A stretch of 16,600 nucleotides of DNA from JAKATY01 sp038876335 (GCA_038876335.1 JAVYYS010000010.1:1-16600), one strand, 5' to 3'. Counted from the stretch's first letter, positions 8,213-16,328 are shown. Made by a program: numbers and translations. Notes: a model not told the origin generated them from the sequence alone.

Positions 8213-8313
8213 TCGTACCTAAGTCTTTCTACAGATCTTTTTATTAGCATTTATGCACCACCCTCTATCCAATAATTGCAAATCCCCTAATAGATTTCTC
8301 GCGCAATTTCTTG

Positions 8314-8328
8314 CGCATATATACTTAT
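8314..8328 (+). promoter_or_regulatory. TATA box for the permease gene
   Basis: GCATATATACTTATT is centred about 62 nt before GTG 8383, predicting a leader of about 36 nt that ends with GTGAT as ribosome-binding site. The box would lie inside the reading frame if TTG 8311 were the start, which argues for the later start. The remaining intergenic bases 8150-8313 hold a short T-run at 8237-8242, possibly a terminator for the preceding gene, and the antisense frame described separately. Confidence 0.45.
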
Positions 8329-8382
8329 TATTTTTCCGTACTTCTATTATATGTTAGTCTTGCCTATTCCCAATGTGATGCA

Positions 8383-9702
8383 GTGGAGGATAACAAACTT
8401 AGCATATTGGTAGCAACGGCGATAGGTCTTGGTGCAATAATAGGTGCAGGAATATTCGTACTAAGCGGCACAGCTATTGCTCTTGCCGGAAGCTACGCGA
8501 TAGTCGCATTTTTCCTTGTTGGGGTGGTTGCGCTTTTTGTAGCTTTGGAAATGGGTGCTCTTGGCAAGATTATGCCACATGCCAAGGGCGCGTCATACTC
8601 TTTCGTATACAATGCATTCGGCAGTGAGCTTGGCTTTGTCACAGGTATAATCATGTACTTCAGCTTTGCTACTTCCATATCTGCAATAAGCCTAGGCTTT
8701 GGCTCCTACCTCGCCAGTATGCTTGGTATGCCCACTGCATCATACGCCATTCCATTTGCGATAGCGCTGATATTCGCACTGTCTGCGCTAAATATAATTG
8801 GTATAAGAAAAGCCGCAAAATCTGATTCAGTGCTTGTAACAATAAAGCTGTCTATACTTTTTATCTTCGTGCTGTTTGGCATAATCTTTGCTATCACCCA
8901 CGGGGCCGCTTCATTGATCCAACATTTCTCATCTACGGCAAAGCAAACAAGCGTGGCGGCAATATTCGCGGCGAGCGTTGCAATCTTCTTTGCTTATTCT
9001 GGCTTCCAGTCTATATCAACAATAACTGACAGGGTAAGGAATGGCGCCCATGGTGCTGCAAAGGCGATATTCTACTCAGTTTTGATAAGCCTGGTAGTTT
9101 ACGTACTTGTGGTGATAGCTCTGATAGCCCTCGCGCCTGTAAGTTCCTACACTATCTCTGCTGATCCTCTTTCAACTGCCCTGAAAAATGCTTCAGCGCC
9201 GCTCTGGCTTTTCGTTCTTGTAGATCTTGGCGCGCTTGTGGCTACAGCTTCTGCCACAATTGCAATGATATTGAGCTCCTCCCGCCTCCTTTATCAAATA
9301 GGCAAGGACAGGCTCCTGCCCCGCTTTTCTCGCGTTTATAATCCGAAGAGCGATGTTGCAGTGAATGGCGTTCTAATCTCCGCGCTGATAGGTATAGTAA
9401 TGCTTTTTTCAGGAAACATATACGTAATAGCTGCAATTAGCAATTTTGGATTATTGTTTGCCTATATACTCACAAGTTTTGCCGCGATACATTACAAAAA
9501 GCTTATGCGGGAGAAGTTTGAATTGGCGCTTTATCCCTATCTTCCAGTAGTGACTATTGTCGCACTTACAATATTCCTTATAGGCATGCCTAAAGAGGCG
9601 CTAGTTATAGGTTCTGCAATGATAATGTCTCTAATAGCAGTTTATTACTTTTTGAGAGAGATAAAGAATAAGAAAGTGGTAAAGATAAAGTTGTTCGAGT
9701 AG
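8383..9702 (+). CDS. APC-superfamily amino-acid permease
   Basis: This integral membrane transporter probably imports amino acids, or exchanges amino acids or amines; the substrate cannot be told. From GTG 8383 it has 439 residues and about twelve hydrophobic helices (roughly 8-30, 34-60, 80-108, 120-140, 148-172, 190-210, 225-250, 270-300, 325-342, 345-365, 380-398, 402-420). TM1 carries GLGAIIGAGIFVLSG (15-29), the unwound substrate-binding segment of APC transporters. TM2 is followed by an EMGALGKIMPHAKGA segment, and the IGKDRLLPRF stretch after TM8 is a family hallmark. The frame stays open back to TTG 8311, but GTGAT at 8375-8379 and the TATA position favour 8383. The C-terminus is short and basic. 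It stands alone, with 187 nt to the next preferred start. Confidence 0.9.
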   Translation: MEDNKLSILVATAIGLGAIIGAGIFVLSGTAIALAGSYAIVAFFLVGVVALFVALEMGALGKIMPHAKGASYSFVYNAFGSELGFVTGIIMYFSFATSISAISLGFGSYLASMLGMPTASYAIPFAIALIFALSALNIIGIRKAAKSDSVLVTIKLSILFIFVLFGIIFAITHGAASLIQHFSSTAKQTSVAAIFAASVAIFFAYSGFQSISTITDRVRNGAHGAAKAIFYSVLISLVVYVLVVIALIALAPVSSYTISADPLSTALKNASAPLWLFVLVDLGALVATASATIAMILSSSRLLYQIGKDRLLPRFSRVYNPKSDVAVNGVLISALIGIVMLFSGNIYVIAAISNFGLLFAYILTSFAAIHYKKLMREKFELALYPYLPVVTIVALTIFLIGMPKEALVIGSAMIMSLIAVYYFLREIKNKKVVKIKLFE

Positions 9703-9789
9703 CCGCCCTACCACTGCACCACCGCATAAGGCGCAGGGCTTTGGCAGCGAATATAAAATTAAAAATATAAACGTGCTCATAAAGAAACG

Positions 9790-9828
9790 GTCTCTTTTTG
9801 CTTTTGCATGGGGTAGCTTATAAGAGAC
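9790..9828. promoter_or_regulatory. Inverted repeat overlapping a TATA box before ychF
   Basis: GTCTCTT (9790-9796) and AAGAGAC (9822-9828) are perfect 7-base inverted repeats, 25 nt apart. The right arm overlaps CTTATAAG (9817-9824), a good TATA box for the GTPase gene. The pyrimidine-rich tract 9791-9805 could alternatively end transcription of the permease gene. It might be an operator, a hairpin or chance. The rest of 9703-9789 is AT-rich with no gene I can support. Confidence 0.3.
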
Positions 9829-9889
9829 TCAAACCTGAAATATCTGCATGCATAAATGTAATTCTGGTAGGCGCGAACGCGGCGATGGT

Positions 9890-11059
9890 ATGATAATAGG
9901 AATAATTGGCGCACCTAATAAAGGTAAGAGCACCCTTTTCTCTGCGCTTACAATGCGCGACGTGCCTATAGAGAATAGACCATTCACTACGATAAATCCT
10001 AATTTCGGAGTTGCATATGTAACAAAAGAATGCCCAGAGTCAAAGTTTGGAGTGAAGTGCAAACCAAAGAATTCTCTATGCGTGAACGGCATCAGGTATA
10101 TACCAATAAACGTGGTAGATGTTGCCGGGCTTGTTGAGAATGCGCATGAAGGTAAAGGGATGGGGAACAAGTTTCTGAACGACCTAGCAGCAGCGGATGC
10201 CTTTATCGTAGTGGTAGACGGCAGCGGCAAGACAGACGCCGAAGGCAACTTCTGCGAGTCATGCAATCCAGCGAATGACGTGGAGGTTGTAAGAAATGAG
10301 CTTGCCGAATGGGTTGCCGGTATACTCTCAAAACATCTCAGTACCATTTCGAAAATACAGAATGGTGCTGAGGCATTATACGGGGCCCTTACCGGCCTAA
10401 GGATAAGAAAAAAGGACATAGAAACAGCCCTAGAAATGGAAAGCATGTCCAGCAGCTTCATAAATTGGGGGCATAGTGATATGGTTCTATTCTCAAAGCG
10501 GCTGCTTTCAATAGCAAAGCCAATTTTAATCGCATTCAATAAATTCGACGTTAAGGAGGCGCAGGAAAATTTTGCTAAATTTCGCACCGATTACCCAGTT
10601 ATGCCGTGCTCCGCAGCAATAGAGCTGGCAGCGCGGAAGGCTGAGAAGCAAGGAGTTGTAAAATATATTCCCAGCTCAAGAGAGTTGGAGATAACAAGCC
10701 ATGACATAACCCCCGAGCAGAGGGCGGCTATCGAATACATGGCGCATTTCATAAAAGAGCATGGGACAAATGTGCAGGAGATGCTTAATAGCGTGGTGTT
10801 TGATCTGCTTAAAAGCATTGTTGTGTACCCTGTAGAGGATGAAAATAAATATACGGACCATTTTGGAAACGTGTTGCCCGATGCAGTTCTTATGCGCAGC
10901 GGCTCCACCGCGCAGGAACTTGCATATTCGATACACACCGAGTTGGGAAATAGCATGCTCTATGCTGTAGACGCAGTCAGCAAAAAGAGGCTGAGCAAAG
11001 ATTACGTGCTGAAGGATTCTGATGTGATAAGGATAGTAAGCGCGTCAAAGCCAAAATGA
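9890..11059 (+). CDS. ychF: YchF/OLA1-like P-loop NTPase with TGS domain
   Basis: This is an Obg-family nucleotide-binding protein associated with ribosomes. Numbering from ATG 9890 (389 residues, typical for the archaeal form), G1 is GAPNKGKST (7-15), G3 is DVAGL (77-81) and G4 is NKFD (217-220), followed after about 90 residues by a C-terminal TGS domain (about 311-389; GSTAQELAYSIH, DSDVIRIVSA). G4 is the canonical NKxD, as in archaeal members, which suggests GTP rather than the ATP preference of bacterial YchF (NMxE). A Cys-containing insertion (CPESKFGVKC, FCESCNP) lies around the G3 region. ATG 9848 would add 14 residues; I prefer 9890 because the P-loop normally begins within about six residues of the start. 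The frame converges with the next gene, leaving 9 nt between stops. Confidence 0.93.
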   Translation: MIIGIIGAPNKGKSTLFSALTMRDVPIENRPFTTINPNFGVAYVTKECPESKFGVKCKPKNSLCVNGIRYIPINVVDVAGLVENAHEGKGMGNKFLNDLAAADAFIVVVDGSGKTDAEGNFCESCNPANDVEVVRNELAEWVAGILSKHLSTISKIQNGAEALYGALTGLRIRKKDIETALEMESMSSSFINWGHSDMVLFSKRLLSIAKPILIAFNKFDVKEAQENFAKFRTDYPVMPCSAAIELAARKAEKQGVVKYIPSSRELEITSHDITPEQRAAIEYMAHFIKEHGTNVQEMLNSVVFDLLKSIVVYPVEDENKYTDHFGNVLPDAVLMRSGSTAQELAYSIHTELGNSMLYAVDAVSKKRLSKDYVLKDSDVIRIVSASKPK

Positions 11060-11068
11060 ATAGCTTAT

Positions 11069-11662
11069 TTATGTATTGTGCCGCGCCGCCGCCAATACAG
11101 AAAGTAGGGGTACAACCACAAGAAGAATAGCTATAGGCAATGCTACCATGTAAAGAATGAAATCTGTAAGTATAAGGCCTGGAAGTATACTCGGATAGGC
11201 ATACTTTGTTATCAGGTAGAGTATTACAATTATTATCAAATATATAAATGAGGTATATACTGCATTCATCAATCCAAGACCTAATGCTTTCTTAGTCTTT
11301 GTGGCCGCAGCGCCCACCTTTTCTCCTATATATGCTGCTACTATAAGTGGTATTATGAATGAGCCGGGTATATAAAGTATGTATTTGGAAACTGCGCTCA
11401 AATCAGCACCGAAACCAGTAAGCCCATTTCCAGAGAGCAACGGCGTAGCTACAACCTTGAGTACAACGCCTATAGCTAACATTACCACCCAAAAGGTCAA
11501 TGCGCCGGCTATCTCCACCTCGCCGCCTTTTTGGGCTTCAGGCGGCGTATCAGCTTCGTAGTTTACGTCTTTGCCCCAGTTTTCCCCGTAAACCGCCCTT
11601 ACCCTGTTATTTTCATCCCTAGCTATTTGCATCCCCGCTAAGTTGATTTGCCCCAGTTTCAT
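11069..11662 (-). CDS. Four-helix membrane protein of unknown function
   Basis: I do not recognise this family. The 197-residue protein has a charged N-terminal region of about 50 residues, presumably cytoplasmic, with an acidic Pro/Glu patch (37-50). Four hydrophobic helices follow at about 51-74, 93-115, 126-151 and 160-192, with a short basic end. The arrangement is reminiscent of Yip1-type four-helix proteins, but I see no signature that proves it. ATG 11662 is preceded by minus-strand CTTATACG at 11683-11690, 25 nt upstream, predicting a leaderless mRNA. It is divergent from the Sec61-beta gene, 86 nt away. Confidence 0.8.
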   Translation of the reverse strand: MKLGQINLAGMQIARDENNRVRAVYGENWGKDVNYEADTPPEAQKGGEVEIAGALTFWVVMLAIGVVLKVVATPLLSGNGLTGFGADLSAVSKYILYIPGSFIIPLIVAAYIGEKVGAAATKTKKALGLGLMNAVYTSFIYLIIIVILYLITKYAYPSILPGLILTDFILYMVALPIAILLVVVPLLSVLAAARHNT

Positions 11663-11682
11663 ATAAGACTATAGTTGAAACA

Positions 11683-11690
11683 CGTATAAG
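11683..11690 (-). promoter_or_regulatory. TATA box for the four-helix membrane protein
   Basis: Minus-strand CTTATACG is centred 25 nt before ATG 11662, the expected distance for a leaderless transcript. Back-to-back with the Sec61-beta promoter. Confidence 0.45.
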
Positions 11691-11707
11691 TGCTTCTGTT
11701 GCACAGA

Positions 11708-11716
11708 TTTATAATT
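11708..11716 (+). promoter_or_regulatory. TATA box for the Sec61-beta gene
   Basis: TTTATAATT is centred 37 nt before ATG 11749. A transcript from about 11738 would start just at the AGGT ribosome-binding site (11739-11742). Confidence 0.55.
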
Positions 11717-11748
11717 ATTTTCAAACAAACAACTAAATAGGTAATTGG

Positions 11749-11907
11749 ATGCCCACGCTTCAATCTCCGCAGTCACAGGCAGGGGTGATGAGCTTTTACG
11801 ACGCTCCAACAAAAGGCCCAAAAATCAACCCCAAGCTTGTAATTGCCATAATAATAGTTTTCGTAATAATTGTGCTGATCCTTGACAGGATACATTTCGG
11901 AGGATAG
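11749..11907 (+). CDS. secG: Preprotein translocase subunit Sec61-beta (SecG-type)
   Basis: This is the small third subunit of the archaeal SecYE-beta protein-conducting channel in the cell membrane. The 52 residues show the family pattern: a Gln/Ser-rich start, then SQAGVMSFYDAPTKGPKI, which matches the SAAGLxRYYDE..xGIKL block before the helix, then one transmembrane helix at about 31-46 (VIAIIIVFVIIVLIL) and a short polar tail. The beta subunit is tail-anchored with its N-terminus in the cytoplasm. ATG 11749 has AGGT six nt upstream and a TATA box at the right distance. The length matches the family's 50-60 residues, and the gene is short enough to be missed by automatic calling. It converges with the next gene (10 nt between stops) and is divergent from a membrane protein. 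Confidence 0.9.
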   Translation: MPTLQSPQSQAGVMSFYDAPTKGPKINPKLVIAIIIVFVIIVLILDRIHFGG

Positions 11908-11917
11908 CGAACGTGAA

Positions 11918-12817
11918 TCAGACTACCCTGAATACGTCCCTTCTTACCTCGCTGACGTCACCGAACTCCGAAAGCATGTAAAGCACGCTCCTTACGCCAT
12001 CCTCATCCATCCCAACGCTTTTTGCTATCTCAGCAACGTGCATGGCCTTCTTGTCTAGCGCTTTTATTATTTTTGTTGCGTTCCTGTTTACAAAGCTTCT
12101 TAGCACTATGTAATACTTCTTGTTGAATGCACGGGTTCCTATCACGTTCCCGGATCTTATACTGTTCTCCAGCGTCTCTGATATGTCCGCGGCCTCAGCC
12201 TGGTTATTTATGACTATATAGCCGTTCTTCTCTAAGAGGTCAATGTAGCTTTTTGTGTCGAGCGATTCGGCCCACTGCTTGCTTTTTACTTCCTCCTCTT
12301 CTCCTTTTTCCTGTATATCTTCTACTTTTAGCGCATCCACATCCTTAGCGCTTGTCACCTGTTGCGATATCTGCTTATCTCTTTTGCCGAAGAGAAACCT
12401 GTCGTAAACTTCTTTCGATATGCTGTATTTGTATGATGGTTCTCCATTCTTTTTATACAGGCTTACTGCCTTCTTGGCTATAAGTGACTTGAGTGTCTTC
12501 TGCTCTTGCGACGTAAGAAGCTTGCCCACTTTCTCTTCTGTCCGGTCATTGTACCTGAGTGTGTCAAGCTTCTTCAGCACTTCGAGCTCATCATTCTGCA
12601 GCTCTGTGATGGGTGCGCCTCTTCTTGCTTGCATACCGCCTCCAATAACTTTCTCCGCTATGTCGCTCTTCTTCGCCACTATGTAGCTTCCTTCCTTATA
12701 TTTGAAGAAGTCTATCTCCTCGCCTTCCTTTAGCATAAGGTCTTTCACTAGGTCAAATGGAAGGTTAACTACAAGCCTATTGCCTAATTTGTAAACTTTT
12801 GACAATAATAGCACCAT
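11918..12817 (-). CDS. AbrB-like domain plus winged-helix DNA-binding protein
   Basis: Probably a transcriptional regulator or chromatin-associated protein. Residues 6-50 (KVYKLGNRLVVNLP... GEEIDFF... GSYIVAKK) match the swapped-hairpin AbrB/SpoVT DNA-binding domain. Residues about 75-142 look like a first winged helix (DELEVLKKL... LLTSQEQKTLKSLIAKKAV). An acidic Lys/Glu linker (165-182) separates a middle alpha/beta segment (188-242) with NGYIVI and KKYYIVLRSF, and residues 245-299 form a second winged helix (MHVAEIAKSVGMDEDGVRSV). Target DNA is unknown. ATG 12817 gives 299 residues. The nearest TATA-like element (12821-12832) lies only about 10 nt upstream, so TTG 12805 (starting SKVYKLGN) may be the real start. 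Divergent from nnr with a 31-nt gap, so it could act on its own and the nnr promoter. Confidence 0.85.
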   Translation of the reverse strand: MVLLLSKVYKLGNRLVVNLPFDLVKDLMLKEGEEIDFFKYKEGSYIVAKKSDIAEKVIGGGMQARRGAPITELQNDELEVLKKLDTLRYNDRTEEKVGKLLTSQEQKTLKSLIAKKAVSLYKKNGEPSYKYSISKEVYDRFLFGKRDKQISQQVTSAKDVDALKVEDIQEKGEEEEVKSKQWAESLDTKSYIDLLEKNGYIVINNQAEAADISETLENSIRSGNVIGTRAFNKKYYIVLRSFVNRNATKIIKALDKKAMHVAEIAKSVGMDEDGVRSVLYMLSEFGDVSEVRRDVFRVV

Positions 12818-12820
12818 ATT

Positions 12821-12832
12821 TTTATATTTATA
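12821..12832. promoter_or_regulatory. AT-rich promoter element between the AbrB-like gene and nnr
   Basis: TTTATATTTATA reads as a TATA box on both strands. On the plus strand it is centred about 23 nt before nnr ATG 12849, right for a leaderless transcript. On the minus strand it is too close to ATG 12817 but fits a start at TTG 12805. Only 31 nt separate the two genes, so their transcription is probably mutually exclusive or co-regulated. Confidence 0.45.
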
Positions 12833-12848
12833 CAGAGTTAGTTAGTCC

Positions 12849-14399
12849 ATGCAAAGCTTAAAAGAGTTTTCAATATACACGAAGAGGGTCCTTGGCACAA
12901 AGGATTCTTACGCCATAAAGGCAAACGCCAATGCGCTGGGCATAGACGACAAGATGCTGGTGGAAAATGCCGGCTCAGCGATTTCGCATGTGTTACTCAG
13001 AAAGCACAGAAGAAAGCGCATCCTGTTTGTATGCGGAAGCGGGGGCAAGGGCGCAATAGGGCTTTCCACAGCCCGCCATCTGCTTGATTTCCCCGATATA
13101 AATGTTTCAATAGCATTCTTGGGCAATGGGGAATCGGTGCACAACGATGTATGCAGCTTGAACTACCGTCTACTTAACGAGGTAATCGAAATAGTCGACA
13201 TAGACGAAGGCAAGCTTTCAACTTTAAGAAGCATGTCGAAATCTTCTGATGTGATAGTAGAGGCAATCATAGGTTTAGGCCTTAGAGGAAAGCTATATGG
13301 CCTCATGGCCCATGCCATAAAAATAATAAATGAGTCAAGGAAGCACATCGTGTCGCTTGACGTGCCTGCGGGCATAGATGCTGATACTGGAGCACCAAAC
13401 CTCTCTAGCATAAAGCCTACCCATGTCTTAACTCTCCACAAGTTGAAAACCGGAATAGAGAAAAGCCGTATGGTTTCAAGCACCACTGTGGAAAAGATAG
13501 GCATACCAATTTCCGCAGAGCTTCTTGCGGGGCCTGGTGATTTGATTGTTGCAACAGAATCGCGCCTGTTAGATGCCAACAAGTATTCCCACGGGAGCGT
13601 GCTTGTGGTTGGAGGCAGCGAAAAATATAGAAGTGCACCTTTGCTTGCATCTGCTTCAGCTAGTGAAGCGGTCGCGGCGCTAAGGGTAGGCGCAGGGTAC
13701 GTAACTGTAATGCTGCCATCAGGTATAGATGTGCCGAGGGAGGGGCAGTATGCAAACATAATATCAAGGAACTTTAAAAGAAGATACCTCTCCGAAGACG
13801 ATATCCCTACCATAGGCGGCATCAAGCACAATGTGCTTCTGATAGGGGGAGGCATCGATGAGAGCGAAACAAGCTACAGGGTAATGAATTCAATAATATC
13901 TCAGGAAAAGAAGCTCGGCAACATTATAATCGCAGATGCAGCAGCAGCAAAAGCTGTAGCTAAGAGCGCAAGCCTCATGTCAAAAAATATTGCGCTTACT
14001 CCGCATTTAGGCGAATTTAAATCAATTTCCGGAATAGACCTCTCTGGCGAAAGCTTAAAGGTTAAGGTGAATGCGGCGGTAAATTTTGCAAAAGATAAAG
14101 GCTGCGTACTTGTGCTTAAGGGCAATTATACAATAATAACAGATGGCACCCTGCTGAAGATAAATAAAGCCGCTACTGCTGCTCTTGCCACTATGGGCAC
14201 TGGGGATGTGCTCTCCGGGATAATAGCGGCGTATGCGTCATCCCACAAGAATGTGTTTGAAAGCGCTGTAGCTGGAGTATACCTGCACTCGAAAATTGCT
14301 GACATACTCCACATGGAGAAAGGGGACCATATAACAGCTATGGATGTTATAGAGGCTATACCATCAATATTGAGAGCTTACGATCGCCCTCTCGGGTAG
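12849..14399 (+). CDS. nnr: Bifunctional NAD(P)H-hydrate epimerase/dehydratase
   Basis: This enzyme repairs damaged NADH and NADPH: the N-terminal half epimerises NAD(P)HX and the C-terminal half dehydrates it using ADP or ATP. The YjeF_N-like half (about 20-225) has MLVENAG (36-42) and LDVPAGID (170-177). The usual CGxGNNGGDG motif is changed to CGSGGKGAIG (62-71), while the ARHL that follows is kept. The ribokinase-like dehydratase half (about 240-512) has YSHGSVLVVGGS (246-257), GAGYVTVMLP (281-290), TPHLGEF (384-390), LKGNYTIITDG (423-433) and the catalytic GTGDVLSG (450-457, D453). So the dehydratase looks active and the epimerase is uncertain. The 516-residue length is normal. ATG 12849 fits a leaderless promoter. 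argS begins 12 nt downstream, indicating an operon. Confidence 0.93.
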   Translation: MQSLKEFSIYTKRVLGTKDSYAIKANANALGIDDKMLVENAGSAISHVLLRKHRRKRILFVCGSGGKGAIGLSTARHLLDFPDINVSIAFLGNGESVHNDVCSLNYRLLNEVIEIVDIDEGKLSTLRSMSKSSDVIVEAIIGLGLRGKLYGLMAHAIKIINESRKHIVSLDVPAGIDADTGAPNLSSIKPTHVLTLHKLKTGIEKSRMVSSTTVEKIGIPISAELLAGPGDLIVATESRLLDANKYSHGSVLVVGGSEKYRSAPLLASASASEAVAALRVGAGYVTVMLPSGIDVPREGQYANIISRNFKRRYLSEDDIPTIGGIKHNVLLIGGGIDESETSYRVMNSIISQEKKLGNIIIADAAAAKAVAKSASLMSKNIALTPHLGEFKSISGIDLSGESLKVKVNAAVNFAKDKGCVLVLKGNYTIITDGTLLKINKAATAALATMGTGDVLSGIIAAYASSHKNVFESAVAGVYLHSKIADILHMEKGDHITAMDVIEAIPSILRAYDRPLG

Positions 14400-14411
14400 T
14401 GGCTGGTCGAA

Positions 14412-16328
14412 ATGGAAAATGAAAAAATAAGAAACCCGTATGAGGCCGTCCTCCACGCCATAGCTTTAGTTCTTGCAAACGCCATTGCTTCTGCAGGGTA
14501 CAACGCCAGCGAGGAAGATATAAAAATGAGCATTTCGCCCTCAAAGCTGCTGGGCGACATCTCATCTTCTATCGCCTTCAAGCTTGCTTCCAATGGGGAT
14601 GTTCCGCAAAAAGTTGCAGAGAAGATTGCCTTCTTTGCAAAGCCCCCAGATATGGTCGAAAGCGTATCTCCAGAGAGAGGATTTATCAATTTCTACCTGT
14701 CTAGAACAAAATTTTCTCTAGCCACGCTTTTGTATGCTCTTTTTCCATCCCATACCATAGCGAGCGCTGGAAGGCGTGTTATAGTAGAGTATCCGAGTGT
14801 GAATCCCAACAAGCCTTGGCACATCGGCCATCTGAGGAATGCACTACTCGGCAACGCGATAGCGAATATTTACGAATACTCCGGTTATGAGGTGAAGCGC
14901 GAGGACTATATTGACGACTTGGGAGCGCAGGTAATAGAAAGCCTATGGGGTTATATGAATCTCGGCAAGTCGCCTGACAAGAAATTCGACCATTGGATTG
15001 GAGAGGAATATGTAGATGTTAACAAAAGGCTTGGAGAAAAAGAGGTGGTAAATTCAATAAAAAAACTCGCCATTGAGGCTGAGAAACAAGGAACAAACGA
15101 AGCGCGGATTCTTGCAGAACTTTCGCAGAAGTGTGTTATCGCCCAACGCGAGACTGCATTTTCTTATGGAATATACCACGATGTTATGATATGGGAGAGT
15201 GATATAGTTGCAGAAGGTCTTTTAGAAAAAGCGCTTTATTCTTTAGAAAAGATCGGTGCAATCGAAAAGCCAAGCTCTGGTAAGTACGCTGGCTGCAGTG
15301 TGATAAACTTTAGTAAAATCGCTGAACTGCCACCCAGCCTGCGTGATTTGAAGGAGAGTTCGAAAGTGCTTGTAAGGAGCGACGGCACAGCAACATACGT
15401 CGCAAAGGACATAGCTTTCCATATGTGGAAGTTTGGCCTGCTAGATGACACATTTAAGTACATAAAATTCATGAAGCAGCCTAATGGCACTATCCTTTAC
15501 TCTACTTCGCGAGCTGCCGAAGCAGAAAGGCTCAGCAAATCAGATCCCGGCTTCAACAAGGCAGCGCTTGCCATAAACATAATAGACGTGCGGCAAAGCT
15601 ATCCCCAAGCTGTGCTCAAGCTTGCGTTCGAAGCGATGGGCAAGAAGGATCTAGCAGAGGGCATAGTGCACCTCGCTTACGGGGAAGTTGAGCTGCAGAG
15701 TGGCGCGCTATCTGGAAGGAAAGGAACATGGATAGGATATAGCGCCGACGAGCTCCTTGCTGAAGCGAAAAAGAAAGCGTTTACTCTAATAACTGAAAGG
15801 TTCCAGCTGTCTGATTCCGAGAAGAATTCAATCTCTAGCAGCGTTGCGAGGGCAGCAATCATATTTGAATTCCTAAAAGTTTCGCCCGAAAAGAAAGTGG
15901 TATTCTCTTGGGAGCGCGCCCTCGACTTTGAGGGGAATTCAGGCCCCTATGCGCAGTACATGCACGCAAGAGCCAGTAGGCTACTAGAGTCCGCAGGCGA
16001 AGACCTCCTGCGTACAGGAGAAACCAAATTAGCCAATGGTGCACTGGATTACCAGTTCAAAGATGACCCGGAATTTTATCTTATAAAGCAGCTAGCATTC
16101 TTTGATGCGGTGGTGGATAAGGCACGCAAAGAGCTGCGGCCTAATCTTATAGTGGAATATGTGAACTCATTGTCTTCTGCATTCAGTGCTTTCTACGAAG
16201 CAATGCCCGTACTGAAAGCACAGCTTCTTGAAGAAAAGTATGCAAGGGCGCTAATTGTGCGCGCCACTGAGATCACCATTAGGAAAGCTCTAAATATACT
16301 AGGCATAGATGCTATAGAGAGGATGTAA
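14412..16328 (+). CDS. argS: Arginyl-tRNA synthetase
   Basis: This class I synthetase charges tRNA-Arg. An N-terminal additional domain (about 1-110, with GFINFYLS at 90-97) recognises the tRNA elbow. The catalytic core has VEYPSVNPNKPWHIGHLRNA with HIGH at 137-140 and DYIDDLGAQV (165-174). The KMSKS equivalent is LSGRKGT (433-439), the usual MSGRKG form of ArgRS, preceded by the VELQSG segment. The C-terminal anticodon-binding (DALR) domain begins near 505 with GNSGPYAQYMHARASRLL. At 638 residues it is at the long end of the family. The ATG at 14412 lies 12 nt after the nnr stop, so it is probably co-transcribed with nnr. A tRNA-Arg gene follows 68 nt after the stop. Confidence 0.97.
   Translation: MENEKIRNPYEAVLHAIALVLANAIASAGYNASEEDIKMSISPSKLLGDISSSIAFKLASNGDVPQKVAEKIAFFAKPPDMVESVSPERGFINFYLSRTKFSLATLLYALFPSHTIASAGRRVIVEYPSVNPNKPWHIGHLRNALLGNAIANIYEYSGYEVKREDYIDDLGAQVIESLWGYMNLGKSPDKKFDHWIGEEYVDVNKRLGEKEVVNSIKKLAIEAEKQGTNEARILAELSQKCVIAQRETAFSYGIYHDVMIWESDIVAEGLLEKALYSLEKIGAIEKPSSGKYAGCSVINFSKIAELPPSLRDLKESSKVLVRSDGTATYVAKDIAFHMWKFGLLDDTFKYIKFMKQPNGTILYSTSRAAEAERLSKSDPGFNKAALAINIIDVRQSYPQAVLKLAFEAMGKKDLAEGIVHLAYGEVELQSGALSGRKGTWIGYSADELLAEAKKKAFTLITERFQLSDSEKNSISSSVARAAIIFEFLKVSPEKKVVFSWERALDFEGNSGPYAQYMHARASRLLESAGEDLLRTGETKLANGALDYQFKDDPEFYLIKQLAFFDAVVDKARKELRPNLIVEYVNSLSSAFSAFYEAMPVLKAQLLEEKYARALIVRATEITIRKALNILGIDAIERM

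Noticed and set aside
8311..8382. Upstream in-frame TTG extension of the permease that looks like a signal peptide
   Set aside because: The extension covers the TATA box and AT-rich leader, and APC permeases begin close to TM1. GTGAT before GTG 8383 gives a better start.
9703..9774. Minus-strand ATG frame starting near 9774 with a Cys pair
   Set aside because: It runs into the permease gene antisense, has low-complexity hydrophobic content and no convincing conservation cue.
9848..9889. ATG 9848 as start of the YchF-like protein
   Set aside because: It would add a 14-residue basic tail before the P-loop, which is unusual for the family. A leaderless transcript from the TATA box at 9817-9824 would allow it, so it remains an alternative.
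9829..10587. Long open frame on the minus strand opposite ychF
   Set aside because: It lies wholly antisense to a gene with clear GTPase motifs, has a Ser/Phe-rich composition typical of a shadow frame, and shows no domain.
13163..13855. Long open frame on the minus strand opposite nnr
   Set aside because: It mirrors a well-conserved enzyme. Composition is that of an antisense shadow and no start signal is seen.
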